In this document: positions 46,078 through 54,851 of the stretch, in pieces
Layout of the letters: each line of letters begins with the position of its first letter
How positions within the stretch are numbered: position 1 is the first letter of the stretch
Source: CBDHCC01 sp965261015
GTDB lineage: Bacteria; Pseudomonadota; Alphaproteobacteria; Sphingomonadales; Sphingomonadaceae
Assembly: GCA_965261015.1 (NCBI GenBank)
Contig: CBDHCC010000001.1
Coordinates: 682,001-746,000 of the forward strand
Direction of reading: 5' to 3'
Length of the DNA stretch: 64,000 nucleotides
The notes under the pieces: model-generated
What the model saw: the letters and a program-made list of their open reading frames with translations, nothing else
Told to the model about the DNA's origin: nothing
Database searches by the model: none
Made by a program: the position numbers and the translations under genes

Positions 46078-47448
46078 ATGTCCATGAGCCGCCGCCGCGT
46101 TCCGATTTGTCTGGCGCTTACCGCCGCCGCCCTGCTGAGCCTGGCGGCGCAGCCGGTCGCCGCCCAGTCCATCCTGCGCGACGCGGAGACGGAGGCGCTG
46201 TTCGCCGACATGTCGGCCCCGCTGGTCCGCGCGGCGGGGCTGGACCCGGCCAATGTGCGCGTCGTGCTGATCGGTGATCCGTCCATCAACGCCTTCGTGG
46301 CGGGCGGGCAGACGATCTATGTCCATTCCGGGCTGTTGCTGGCGGCGGACGACGCCAACCAGGTGCAGGGCGTGATCGCGCACGAGCTGGGGCACATCGC
46401 GGGCGGCCACGTCACCCGTTTCGGCGAGGGCGCGAAGGCGGCCACCGGCATCTCGCTCGTCAGCCTGATCCTGGGCGCGGCCGCGATGGCCGCCGGAGCG
46501 GGGTCGGCCGGCGCGGGCATCATCGCGGCCGGGCAGCAGGCGGCCCAGGGCAGCTTCCTGTCCTTTACCCGCACCCAGGAATCGAGCGCGGACGCGGCGG
46601 GCGCCAGCTATCTGCGGGCCGCGGGGATCTCGGGCCGCGGCTCGCTCGAGTTCTTCCGCAAATTGGAAAATCAGGAACTGCGGGCCGGCGTGCCCCAGAC
46701 CGACAGCTTCAACCGGACCCACCCGCTGTCAGGCGAGCGGGTGAACTACCTCACCGCGACCTACAAGGAATCGCCCGCCTGGGACCGGCCGTCCGATCCC
46801 GCGCTGGAGGCTCGCTTCGACGAAGTGCAGGCGAAGCTGGCGGGATATCTGCAGGAACCGGCCCGCACGCTGCGCGAATATCCCGCGACCCGGACCACCC
46901 CGGCCGCCCATTATGCGCGCGCCTACGCCTTTCACCGGCTGTCGCAGACGGACAAGGCCTTGGCCGAGACCAAGGCCCTGTTGGCGGCCGAGCCGGAGAA
47001 CCCATACTTCCTCGAACTCGCCGGCCAGATCCTGCTGGAATCGCATCGCCCCGCCGACGCGGTCGCCCCGTTGCGGCGCGCGACGCGACTGACCGGCAAC
47101 ACGCCGCTCGTGGCGCTGACCTACGGCCACGCGCTTCTGGAGACCGGCGATCCCGACAATCTGGCGGAGGCGGAGCGGGTGCTGCGCGCCGCCGTGGTGC
47201 TGGACCGGGACAACCCGTTCGCCTGGTGGCAGCTGGGATCGATCTACGAGGCGCGTGGCGACAGCGCGCGCGCCGCGCTGGCGACGGCGGAACGCTGGCA
47301 GTTGCAGGACCAGCCGCAGATCGCGCTGCCCAACGCGCGCGCCGCCATGGCCGGCCTGCCCCCCGGGACCCCGGACTGGATCCGCGCGCAGGACATCACG
47401 CTGGTCGCCGAACAGGCGCTCAAGGACCGCAAGGGCAAACGGTCGTGA
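46078..47448 (+). CDS. BepA/LoiP-type M48 metalloprotease with TPR repeats
   Basis: A 456-residue periplasmic protease. A signal peptide (ends QPVAAQ at about 30) precedes an M48 domain with HELGH (102-106) and the third zinc ligand E168 (QESSADAAG). The C-terminal half (about 265-450) is built of TPR-like helices (AHYARAYAFHRLSQTDKALAE, NPFAWWQLGSIYEARGD). BepA-type proteins help fold or degrade outer-membrane proteins such as LptD. The stop overlaps the dsbA-like start as GTGA, so protease and thiol-disulfide protein are made together, in keeping with LptD disulfide quality control. Confidence 0.93.
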   Translation: MSMSRRRVPICLALTAAALLSLAAQPVAAQSILRDAETEALFADMSAPLVRAAGLDPANVRVVLIGDPSINAFVAGGQTIYVHSGLLLAADDANQVQGVIAHELGHIAGGHVTRFGEGAKAATGISLVSLILGAAAMAAGAGSAGAGIIAAGQQAAQGSFLSFTRTQESSADAAGASYLRAAGISGRGSLEFFRKLENQELRAGVPQTDSFNRTHPLSGERVNYLTATYKESPAWDRPSDPALEARFDEVQAKLAGYLQEPARTLREYPATRTTPAAHYARAYAFHRLSQTDKALAETKALLAAEPENPYFLELAGQILLESHRPADAVAPLRRATRLTGNTPLVALTYGHALLETGDPDNLAEAERVLRAAVVLDRDNPFAWWQLGSIYEARGDSARAALATAERWQLQDQPQIALPNARAAMAGLPPGTPDWIRAQDITLVAEQALKDRKGKRS

Positions 47449-48170
47449 GCGGGGTGGGCTGGTCGGTGGCGCTGCCCGCCGCGCTGGCCGGCGGGATCGT
47501 CGGCGGCCTGGCCGTGGCCGCCGCCGGGCCGCTGCTGGGCCTGGGCGCTGCGTCGCCCCAGGCGGTGCGCGCGGCGCTCGTCAGCGATCCGGCGATGATC
47601 CCGGACGCCATGGACGCGCTGCAGGCGCGCGACCGGTCCGCCGCCGTCGCGGCCCACCGGCAGGCGCTCACCACCCCGTTCCGCCAGGCGGTCGCGGGCA
47701 ATCCGCGCGGCGATGTGACGGTGGTGGAGTTCTTCGACTATGCCTGCGGCTTCTGTAAGCGTTCCCAACCGGCGGTCGCCGCCCTGTTGCGCGGCGATCC
47801 GGGCGTGCGCCTGGTCTATCGCGAACTGCCGATCCTGGGAGAGGCGTCGCTGGCCGCGACCGGGGCCAGCCTGAAGGCGGCGGGCACCGGGCGCTATCGC
47901 GCCTTCCACGACGCGCTGTTCGCGGCCGGCCCGACCGCGCTGCCGGCGGCGGCCGCGACCGCCGGCCTGCCGCTCGACGGCCTGACGGCGCCGGCGGATC
48001 AGGTGGAACGCGCGGAAATCGCGGGCAATCTTGACCTGGCGCGCGCGCTGGGCGTGTCCGGCACGCCGGCCTGGGTGATCGGCGAGCGGGTGGTCGAAGG
48101 CGCCCTGGACGAGGCCCAGCTGAAGGCGGCGGTGGCGGCGGCACGCGGGGACGGGCGGGTCAGGGGCTGA
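47445..48170 (+). CDS. DsbA-family thiol:disulfide protein
   Basis: A 241-residue protein starting at GTG 47445. An N-terminal membrane anchor (SVALPAALAGGIVGGLAVAAAG) is followed by a DsbA/DSBA-like thioredoxin fold: EFFDYACGFCKRSQP with CGFC (101-104) and the cis-Pro loop VSGTPAWVIG near 198-207. It is of the ScsC/Com1 (bacteroid DsbA) type that may act as oxidase or isomerase in the periplasm. It is coupled to the M48 protease gene. The rest of the downstream gap holds only repeats. Confidence 0.9.
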   Translation: MSGVGWSVALPAALAGGIVGGLAVAAAGPLLGLGAASPQAVRAALVSDPAMIPDAMDALQARDRSAAVAAHRQALTTPFRQAVAGNPRGDVTVVEFFDYACGFCKRSQPAVAALLRGDPGVRLVYRELPILGEASLAATGASLKAAGTGRYRAFHDALFAAGPTALPAAAATAGLPLDGLTAPADQVERAEIAGNLDLARALGVSGTPAWVIGERVVEGALDEAQLKAAVAAARGDGRVRG

Positions 48171-48221
48171 CGCTGCTGGTGTGCGGCCGTTCCGTCCTAG
48201 CCTCGATCACAGCCTAGCCCG

Positions 48222-48434
48222 CGCTCGTGCGAAGCCTGTCGAAGGTGACTATTTCCTTTGCAAACGCACTACTTCCTTCGTTCCAGTTCCGCGGTCAGTC
48301 GCACGTTCAACCCCTCGCCTCCGGGGGGTGGAGGGCAGCGCACATCGATCTTGGTAACAGGGTTTCCGCCAGCCGACTTCGGCCTGCCGGGTTCGCAAGG
48401 GACATAATCCCCTTCGACAGGCTCAGGACGAGCG
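48222..48434. repeat. Dispersed inverted repeat, family 1
   Basis: Arms at 48222-48245 and 48411-48434 are inverted copies matching at 21 of 24 bases (CGCTCGT ... AGCCTGTCGAAGG). This GAGCCTGTCGAAGG-type sequence is a common intergenic repeat of sphingomonads. The roughly 165 bp between has no recognisable gene; short frames in it are not supported. Together with the flanks it fills the gap 48171-48481. Confidence 0.7.
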
Positions 48435-48481
48435 GAAGAGGCTTGTCCCAAACATCCGCAAATGGGGCGAAGGCCGCTACC

Positions 48482-49162
48482 TCACCCCCGCCCCTTGAAC
48501 CCCTGAGCCACCAGATACCATTCGCTTGAGCCCTTGCGGCTGGCGGGGGGTTTGGCGTGCTTGACGGTGGCGAAGCGGCGCTTGAGGTCCGCCAGCAGCT
48601 CGCCCTGCGTGCCGCCCGCCAGCACCTTGGCCACGAACGCGCCGCCGGGCAGCAGCGCGGACACCGCGAAGTCGGCCGCGGCCTCGACCAGCGCCATCGT
48701 CCGCAGGTGGTCGGTCTGCTGGTGGCCGACCGTGTTCGCCGCCATGTCGGACAGCACCAGGTCGGGCGCGCCGCCGAGTGCCGCCAGGATGTCGTCGCCG
48801 GCCGCCGGGTCGGTGAAATCGCGCTCCATCAGCACCGCGCCCTCGATCGGGTCCGTCGGCAGCAGGTCGATGCCGACCAGCCGGGTCGCCGGCGCGCGCC
48901 GCAGCACCAGCTGCGCCCAACCCCCCGGCGCGCAGCCCAGATCGACCACCGCGCGCGACCGCTTCAGAAAGCCGAACTTCTCGTCCAGCTCCGCCAGCTT
49001 GTAGGCGGCCCGGCTGCGATACCCGTCCGCCTTGGCCGCGCGGACATAAGGGTCGTTCAGCTGCCGCTCCAGCCAGCGGACGGACTGCGCGGTGCGTCCC
49101 CGCGCGGTCTTGACCCGCTGGTGCCCGGCCGTGCCGAGCGAGCGTCCGGGCGGCTTCGTCAC
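48482..49162 (-). CDS. rlmE: 23S rRNA (uridine2552-2'-O)-methyltransferase RlmE
   Basis: A 226-residue FtsJ/RrmJ-family enzyme that methylates U2552 in the ribosomal A loop late in 50S assembly. Seen: the substrate-entry KADGYRSRAAYKLAELDE with catalytic Lys, SAM motif VVDLGCAPGGWAQLV, catalytic Asp in DLVLSDMAANTVGHQQTDH, Lys in AFVAKVLAGG and Glu in SSEWYLVA, i.e. the full K-D-K-E set. It starts at GTG 49162, overlapping the ppx stop as GTGA. The N-terminal RVKTARGRTAQS tail is typical of sphingomonads. Confidence 0.95.
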   Translation of the reverse strand: MTKPPGRSLGTAGHQRVKTARGRTAQSVRWLERQLNDPYVRAAKADGYRSRAAYKLAELDEKFGFLKRSRAVVDLGCAPGGWAQLVLRRAPATRLVGIDLLPTDPIEGAVLMERDFTDPAAGDDILAALGGAPDLVLSDMAANTVGHQQTDHLRTMALVEAAADFAVSALLPGGAFVAKVLAGGTQGELLADLKRRFATVKHAKPPASRKGSSEWYLVAQGFKGRG

Positions 49163-50250
49163 GCGCCGGCCCGCCGGGCGGTGGTGCCCGCCAGCATCGA
49201 CCGCAGGATGCCCTCGCGGATGCCACGGTCGGCGACCGACAATTCCGGCGCGGGCCAGCATTCCAGGATCACGTCCAGGATCGCGCAGCCCGCGACCACC
49301 AGTTCGGCGCGGTCCTGGCCGATGCACGGGACAGTCTGTCGTTCCGCCACGCTCATCGCGCCCAAAGCGCGGCCGATGTCGCGCAGCGCCGGCGCCGGAA
49401 CGCGATGCCCGTCGACCTGCCGCCGGTCGTAGGAGGGCAGCTTCATCCACACCGACGCCAGCGTCGTGACGGTGCCCGACGTGCCGATCAGCTGCGCCCC
49501 GTCCCAGCCCCGCGCCTCCAGCCGCTCACGGAAGGGGGTCAGGGCGGCCAGCACCCGGTCGCGCATCCGCCCAAAGCCCGCCATGCGGTCGTCGGCGGCG
49601 GCACCGGTGCTCGTCCCTGGCTCCGCCTCGCTCAGCGACACCACGCCCCACGGGATCGACGTCCAGTCGACCACGGTGGCCCCGCGCTCGCCCGGCCGCA
49701 CCAGGATCACTTCCGTCGAGCCTCCGCCGATGTCGAAGATCAGCGCGCGGTCGGCGTCGGCGGCGATCAGCGCCTGGCACCCCAGCACGGCCAGCCGCGC
49801 CTCCTCGGCGGCGTCGATGACCTGCAGGTGGATGCCGGTCTCGTCGGCCACGCGGGCGATGAAGTCGGCCCCGTTCGCGGCCTGGCGGCACGCCTCCGTC
49901 GCGACCGCGCGCGACAGGGTGACGCGCCGCCGGCGCAGCTTGTCCGCGCAGACGTGCAGCGCGTCGATCGCGCGGCGGACCGCGTCGTCGGATAGCCGGC
50001 CGGAGGTGTGGAGTCCCTCGCCCAGCCGGACGACGCGCGAAAAGGCGTCGACCACCAGGAACCCGTCCGACGCGGCCGGGCGGGCGATCAGCAGGCGGCA
50101 ATTGTTGGTGCCCAGGTCCAGCGCGGCGAACACCTCCCGGCTCCAGCCACGATTGTGGGCCCGCACCGCCGGAATGGGCAGCGGCGTCCCGCCCTGGGCG
50201 GCGTCGGCGAGGGGGTCGGTGGGTGCGCCCTGGCTGGGTCCGCTGGTCAC
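49159..50250 (-). CDS. Ppx/GppA-type exopolyphosphatase
   Basis: A protein of about 363 residues from GTG 50250 (VTSGPSQGAPTDP). The ASKHA-fold phosphatase motifs are FAALDLGTNNCRLLIA (phosphate 1), IFDIGGGSTEVILV (phosphate 2) and IGTSGTVTTLA. It lacks the C-terminal HD-like domain of long Ppx proteins, as usual for the short alphaproteobacterial form. It hydrolyses polyphosphate or pppGpp; which one cannot be told. The pairing with rlmE in one unit is common in sphingomonads. The first 40 residues are disordered. Confidence 0.9.
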   Translation of the reverse strand: MTSGPSQGAPTDPLADAAQGGTPLPIPAVRAHNRGWSREVFAALDLGTNNCRLLIARPAASDGFLVVDAFSRVVRLGEGLHTSGRLSDDAVRRAIDALHVCADKLRRRRVTLSRAVATEACRQAANGADFIARVADETGIHLQVIDAAEEARLAVLGCQALIAADADRALIFDIGGGSTEVILVRPGERGATVVDWTSIPWGVVSLSEAEPGTSTGAAADDRMAGFGRMRDRVLAALTPFRERLEARGWDGAQLIGTSGTVTTLASVWMKLPSYDRRQVDGHRVPAPALRDIGRALGAMSVAERQTVPCIGQDRAELVVAGCAILDVILECWPAPELSVADRGIREGILRSMLAGTTARRAGA

Positions 50251-50367
50251 TGGCCGATCTCTTCGTGCCTCACCGGGCGAAACCGGCACTTGGCATGGCG
50301 ATCTAGCGGCGCGGAGTTCCGGCGGCAAGCGCGCCGCTTCGCCGCCCCCTCCGCGCCGCCCGGTCGG

Positions 50368-50397
50368 TTGACAGCGCCCGATGCGGCCTCCTATCGC
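50368..50397 (+). promoter_or_regulatory. Sigma-70 promoter of tRNA-Gln
   Basis: A perfect TTGACA (50368-50373) and TATCGC (50392-50397) with an 18-base spacer. The start point would be about 50404, four bases before the tRNA. Confidence 0.7.
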
Positions 50398-50407
50398 ACG
50401 CGCCCAT

Positions 50408-50481
50408 TGCCCCGTCGTCTAACGGCAAGACTACGGACTCTGACTCCGTCAATCGTGGTTCGAATCCACGCGGGGCATCCA
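50408..50481 (+). tRNA. tRNA-Gln (CTG)
   Basis: A 74-base cloverleaf: acceptor TGCCCCG (50408-50414) with CGGGGCA (50471-50477), discriminator T, and encoded CCA (50479-50481). The anticodon loop CTCTGAC gives anticodon CTG (reads CAG). The T arm carries GGTTCGAATCC. Confidence 0.96.
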
Positions 50482-50654
50482 GCCACGCCGCCAACCGATC
50501 GCGGCCTCTCCGCAAGCCGCTGACCACGTCCCGCAAAAAGGCGCGGTACTTCTCGTCCGGCGGCAACTTAGCTGGCGGATGAACGGTTCTGGTGCCGACA
50601 ACGGTGCCGGCGTCCTGCCGCGCGGCCGAACCAAATGATGAGCGGGATGGACAG

Positions 50655-51833
50655 ATGAGCGAGAAAGTGGGCGTGGCGATCGTGGGTCTGGGTGGAGCGG
50701 TGGCGACCACCGCGATCGCCGGGATCGAGATGATCCGGGCAGGGTCGAACCGGCGCGACGGGCTGCCGCTCGCCGACCGAGCGGTCGACGGGATGGTGCC
50801 CTATGACGGGCTGCGGTTCGGCGGCTGGGACCTGTCGGCCGACGACCTGGCCACCGCCGCGCTGCGCCATGGCGTGCTGGACGAGGCCGAACTGGCGAAC
50901 GGCGCGGCGAGCCTGCGCGATATGGCCCCGTGGCCCGCGGTCGGATCGACGGATTTCTGCGCCAACATCGACGGCGTGAACAAGATCGCCGCCGACGGGC
51001 ATCGCGGCGCCATCGAGCGGATTCAGACCGACCTGGCCGACTTCAAGCGGCGAGAGGCCGTCGATCGGGTGGTGGTCATCAACCTGGCGTCGACCGAACG
51101 CGCGCCACGCCCAGGTGCCGACGCGATGACCTCGCCCGACGCGTTCGAGCGCGCGCTGGACGCGAACGACGCGGAGATCGGGCCGGCGATGCTCTACGCC
51201 TACGCCGCGATCGACGCGGGCGCGCCCTACGCCAACTTCTCTCCGTCGGTCGCCGCCGACGCCGCGCCGCTGCGGGCGCTGGCCGAAGCGCGGGGCGTTC
51301 CGATCGCGGGCAAGGATGGCAAGACCGGCCAGACCATGATGAAGACGGTGATCGCGCCGGCGTTGCGCGCGCGCGCGCTGCACGTGGACGGCTGGTTCTC
51401 GACCAACATCCTGGGCAATTCGGACGGCAAGGCGCTGGACGACGCCGGGTCGCTGGCGTCCAAGGTGGACACCAAGAAGAGCGCGCTGGACGACATCCTG
51501 GGCTATCCGGTCGAGGATCATATCATCATGATCCATTATTACCGGCCGCGCGGGGACGACAAGGAGGCGTGGGACAACATCGACATTTCCGGCTTCCTGG
51601 GTCGCAAGATGCAGCTGAAGCTGAACTTCCTGTGCAAGGATTCCGTGCTCGCGGCCCCGCTGGTGGTGGAGATCGCGCGCGTCTTGGACCTGGCGGCCCA
51701 GCGGGGAGAGGGCGGCGTGCAGGAGCAGATGGGCCTGTTCTTCAAGGCGCCGCAGACCGTTGGCGACACGCGCCCGATCCACGGCTTCGGCGAGCAGCAG
51801 GAGGCGCTCGACCGCTGGCTGTCCGGCGAGTGA
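50655..51833 (+). CDS. ino1: Inositol-3-phosphate (myo-inositol-1-phosphate) synthase
   Basis: A 392-residue NAD-dependent cyclase that turns glucose 6-phosphate into 1D-myo-inositol 3-phosphate. Seen: Rossmann motif VAIVGLGGAVATTAIAG, the active-site run IAGKDGKTGQTMMKTVIAPAL, DGWFSTNILGNSDGKALDD, and LKLNFLCKDSVLAAPLVVE. It begins at ATG 50655 with GGGATGGA upstream; it is the first gene of a nine-gene unit and overlaps the next gene as GTGA. The enzyme is rare in Proteobacteria, where inositol is more often consumed than made; here it must feed a biosynthetic route, and no inositol phospholipid synthase is in the window. Confidence 0.94.
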   Translation: MSEKVGVAIVGLGGAVATTAIAGIEMIRAGSNRRDGLPLADRAVDGMVPYDGLRFGGWDLSADDLATAALRHGVLDEAELANGAASLRDMAPWPAVGSTDFCANIDGVNKIAADGHRGAIERIQTDLADFKRREAVDRVVVINLASTERAPRPGADAMTSPDAFERALDANDAEIGPAMLYAYAAIDAGAPYANFSPSVAADAAPLRALAEARGVPIAGKDGKTGQTMMKTVIAPALRARALHVDGWFSTNILGNSDGKALDDAGSLASKVDTKKSALDDILGYPVEDHIIMIHYYRPRGDDKEAWDNIDISGFLGRKMQLKLNFLCKDSVLAAPLVVEIARVLDLAAQRGEGGVQEQMGLFFKAPQTVGDTRPIHGFGEQQEALDRWLSGE

Positions 51834-52735
51834 GCGGGGCGAATGGCTTCGGCCCCGACGACGCGCCGCTGCTGCGCGAACTGGGCGACCTGAAGCGCAT
51901 CCGGTCGGCCGGCCGACAGGGCACGATCGCGACGCGGCGTTTTCTGGCCGGCTGGTCGGCTTTGCTGGCGGGCATGGACGCGGGTGAGGTCATGCGCCGC
52001 ACGGTCGCGTCCAGCGTCGCGGCGGCCCGGCTGGGCGATCTGGACCTGCCCAAGCTGCGCGAATTGGGGCTGTCGCACGACGAGGCCGTGGCCGTGCTGC
52101 GCCGCGCCTGGGACGAACTGGCCGGCGCGGTGGCGGAGCCGCTGGCCGGGACCCTTCGCGCCGCGCTGGCCGACGGTCCGCTGCCCGACGGTCCAGTGCC
52201 GCGCTTCGCCGCGCTGCAGGCGGACCAGCCGCGCGCCGGCGTGACCTGTCCCGGCCGGCCCCGGCTGATGCTGCAGCCGCCGGAGAATCATGCGGAGCAC
52301 TGCCTGATGGTGGCCGTCTACGCGACGCTCGCGGCACCTCGCCTGGGCGCGGAGCCGGAGGACGTGTTCCTGGCGGCGATGGCGCACCACCTGCACAACG
52401 CGCCGATGCCCGACAGCGGGTTCACGGGCGAGGTCCTGCTGGGCGACCACCTGGACGGCGTGATCGCACGCGCCCGACAGCGCGGGCTGGAGGAACTGCC
52501 GTCACCCTTGCGCGCGCGGATCGCGGACGTGCTGGAGCCGATCGCGCGCGACGACACGGCGGAGGCGCGCGCCTTCCACACAGGCGACGTGATCGACCGC
52601 GTTTTGGAGATCGAGCAGCATCTGGCCGCCGCGCGGACCACGATGGACGACGTGCTGCACACTTACGAACTGGTCCATGCCGGTCCGGTGAAGCCCTATC
52701 AGGACGCCGTGCTGCGAGACCTCGGCCTGCTGTGA
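51830..52735 (+). CDS. HD-superfamily-like protein of the inositol operon
   Basis: A 301-residue cytoplasmic protein starting at GTG 51830. The second half has an HD-type pattern: NHAEHCLMVAVYA (first His), AMAHHLHNAPMPDSG where the usual His-Asp doublet is His-His, and a later AFHTGDVIDRVLEIEQHL with Asp. HD proteins are phosphohydrolases or, as in myo-inositol oxygenase, di-iron oxygenases. By position it could dephosphorylate inositol phosphate or oxidise a cyclitol; the altered doublet makes the metal site uncertain. The N-terminal half (residues 1-140) is helical with no match. Coupled on both sides by GTGA overlaps. Confidence 0.7.
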   Translation: MSGANGFGPDDAPLLRELGDLKRIRSAGRQGTIATRRFLAGWSALLAGMDAGEVMRRTVASSVAAARLGDLDLPKLRELGLSHDEAVAVLRRAWDELAGAVAEPLAGTLRAALADGPLPDGPVPRFAALQADQPRAGVTCPGRPRLMLQPPENHAEHCLMVAVYATLAAPRLGAEPEDVFLAAMAHHLHNAPMPDSGFTGEVLLGDHLDGVIARARQRGLEELPSPLRARIADVLEPIARDDTAEARAFHTGDVIDRVLEIEQHLAAARTTMDDVLHTYELVHAGPVKPYQDAVLRDLGLL

Positions 52736-53853
52736 GGCTGCGTTCGCCCGTGAGCGGTCGGCCGCTGATGGCCGACACGCCGCACTCGCTGGCGGCGGAG
52801 GGTGGCGAACGGTGGCCGGTGGTCGATGGCATCCCCTATCTGCGTGTGGGTGGCGAGGGGCTGGCGGCGGTCGCGTTGGACCATCTGAACGCGGGCTGCC
52901 CGGACGACGCGCTCGTGGCGCTGCTGACCGACCAGGACGACTGGTGGACCGGGCCGGCGACGGACCTGGCGGAACTGAAGCGGCTGGTGCGCGAACGCGA
53001 CACGCTGACCCTGCGCGATGCGATGGCGCTGCTGCGGCTGGGACCGGTGGCGGACTATTTCGCCCATCGCTGGGTCGATCCCACCTATCTGGCGGGGCTG
53101 GCCCTGATGGAGGCGCACTGGCGCGATCCCGCCACCGCGTTCGAACTCGCCTGCGGCATCGGCCATTATCTGCGCGAACTGTCGCGGCGCGGCGTGGACT
53201 GCGTGGGCGGGGACGTGGTGTTCGCCAAATGCTGGCTTGCGAAGAACTGGGTCGCGCCGACCGCGCGCTACCTGGTGTTCGACGCCGCCGCGCCCTGGCC
53301 GCTGACCGACCGCTTCGACCTGGTGAGCTGCCAGGACGCCTTCTACTTTCTGCCCGATCAGCCGGCGGTGGCGGGCCGCCTGCGCGAGCGCGTGAGCGAC
53401 GGCGGGGTGCTGGCGGTCGGCCACCTGCACAATCGCGACGTCGAGGGCGGCGCGAAGGGTCCGGCGCGCGGCGTGGACGAGTGGGCCGCCCTGTTCCCCG
53501 ACGCGACCGTGTATCCCGAGCGCGAACTGTTGGCGGCGCTCCTGGGAGCGGAGGAGCCGGTGGCGTCCGGCTGGACCGGCGGGAGCGAGGTGGAGGCCTG
53601 GTCGCTGGTCGAGGGCGGCGGGCCGGCCCGTCCGCTCACCGACGGCCTGGCGGTGCCGCCCACGCACGCGACGCTGCGCCCGAACCCGCTGCTGGGCGAC
53701 CGGCCGGGGCACGACGCCGTGCGGTGGCCGTCCGACCGTTGGCGCCAGGAATATGGGCAGGGTTGCTATTGGGCCAATCGCGACGACGAGTTCGCCTCGC
53801 TGCCCGCCCCCGAACGCCTGCGGCGCCTGGTCGACCTGCCGGAGCGTTGGTGA
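52732..53853 (+). CDS. SAM-dependent methyltransferase with Trm112-like start
   Basis: A 373-residue protein from GTG 52732. The first 40 residues (SPVSGRPL ... WPVVDGIPYLRV) look like a Trm112/YcaR-type beta-domain. A class I methyltransferase core follows (about 135-230): TAFELACGIGHYLRELSRRG, VFDAAAPWPLTDRFDLVSCQDAFYFLPD. The last third (about 270-373) has no match and may bind the substrate or a partner. It overlaps the HD-like gene (GTGA) and the next gene (TGATG). Probable target: a cyclitol, amine or sugar intermediate of the operon product. Confidence 0.8.
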   Translation: MRLRSPVSGRPLMADTPHSLAAEGGERWPVVDGIPYLRVGGEGLAAVALDHLNAGCPDDALVALLTDQDDWWTGPATDLAELKRLVRERDTLTLRDAMALLRLGPVADYFAHRWVDPTYLAGLALMEAHWRDPATAFELACGIGHYLRELSRRGVDCVGGDVVFAKCWLAKNWVAPTARYLVFDAAAPWPLTDRFDLVSCQDAFYFLPDQPAVAGRLRERVSDGGVLAVGHLHNRDVEGGAKGPARGVDEWAALFPDATVYPERELLAALLGAEEPVASGWTGGSEVEAWSLVEGGGPARPLTDGLAVPPTHATLRPNPLLGDRPGHDAVRWPSDRWRQEYGQGCYWANRDDEFASLPAPERLRRLVDLPERW

Positions 53854-54851
53854 TGCGCTGGGGCGTCGCGGGACTGGGCTGGGTCGCGCGCGATCATTTC
53901 GTGCCGGCGGCCAGAGCGGCCGGGCATCGGATCGCCGGCGTCGCCGATCCCTCTCCCGCGGCCCGTGCCCGCGCCGAGGAGTGGGATGTTCCCTGTTCCG
54001 ACACTGTCGAGGCGCTGCTGGCCGGCGGCGGGCTGGACGCGCTCTATGTCGCGACGCCCAACCACGCGCACGCCGCCCCCGCCATCGCGGCCTTGCGCGC
54101 GGGCGTGCCGGTGCTGTGCGAAAAGCCAATGGCGGCGGCCTTGGGGGACGCGGAACGGATGGCCGTGGCGGCGCGGGAGAGCGGCACCCTGCTGGGCACC
54201 GCGTTCGACCAGCGTCACCACCCGGCGCACACCGCCATGGCGGACGCGATCCGGTCGGGCGCGATCGGGAGACCGGTGGCGGTCCGCATCGTCTATGCCT
54301 GCTGGCTGGACCCCTTGTGGGTGCCGCCCGGCGGCGCGCCGGACGAGCCGAACTGGCGCGCCGATCCGCAGGCGGCGGGTGGCGGGGCCACCATCGACCT
54401 GGCGCTCCACGGCCTGGACCTGGTCCACCGGCTGACCGGCGAGGCGGTGGAGCGCTTGCACGTCACCTTGCAGCGGCGCACCCACGATTATCCGGTGGAC
54501 GATGGCGGGGTGCTGAGCGGGCGGACGGCGGGCGGCGTGCTGCTGACCAGCCACGTCGCCTACAATTGCCCGGACGCGCTGCCCCGCCGCCGGCTGGAGG
54601 TGTTGGGCGAGCGGGGACTGATGGTGGCGCAGAACACGATGGGCCAGACGGCGGGCGGGCAGGTGACCGTCACGACGGACACCGGGTCGCGGGTGCTGGC
54701 GTTCGACGCGGCGCGGTCACCCTTCCAGCAACAGGTCGAAGCCTTCGCGCGCGCGGTGGCGGGCGGGCCCCACGATTTCGACGCCGAACGGGACCTGGCG
54801 CTGACCCGCCTATTCGACGGCGCGCACGAGGAGGCGAAGGAATGGCTTTGA
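53853..54851 (+). CDS. Gfo/Idh/MocA family oxidoreductase
   Basis: A 332-residue NAD(P)-dependent oxidoreductase. The Rossmann start MRWGVAGLGWVARDHFVPAA, the lysine motif VLCEKPMAAAL and the catalytic Asp/His in ATIDLALHGLDLVH are intact. Members oxidise or reduce ring hydroxyls of sugars and inositols (for example myo- or scyllo-inositol dehydrogenases). Next to an inositol-phosphate synthase a role in making an inosose is an obvious proposal, but unproven. It is coupled to both neighbours; its last ten bases overlap the next gene. Confidence 0.9.
   Translation: MRWGVAGLGWVARDHFVPAARAAGHRIAGVADPSPAARARAEEWDVPCSDTVEALLAGGGLDALYVATPNHAHAAPAIAALRAGVPVLCEKPMAAALGDAERMAVAARESGTLLGTAFDQRHHPAHTAMADAIRSGAIGRPVAVRIVYACWLDPLWVPPGGAPDEPNWRADPQAAGGGATIDLALHGLDLVHRLTGEAVERLHVTLQRRTHDYPVDDGGVLSGRTAGGVLLTSHVAYNCPDALPRRRLEVLGERGLMVAQNTMGQTAGGQVTVTTDTGSRVLAFDAARSPFQQQVEAFARAVAGGPHDFDAERDLALTRLFDGAHEEAKEWL

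Noticed and set aside
50303..50710. Minus-strand frame containing RGFEPRLTESESVV
   Set aside because: The reverse read of tRNA-Gln. The part before it (PPDEKYRAFLRDV) could be debris but is too short to assign.
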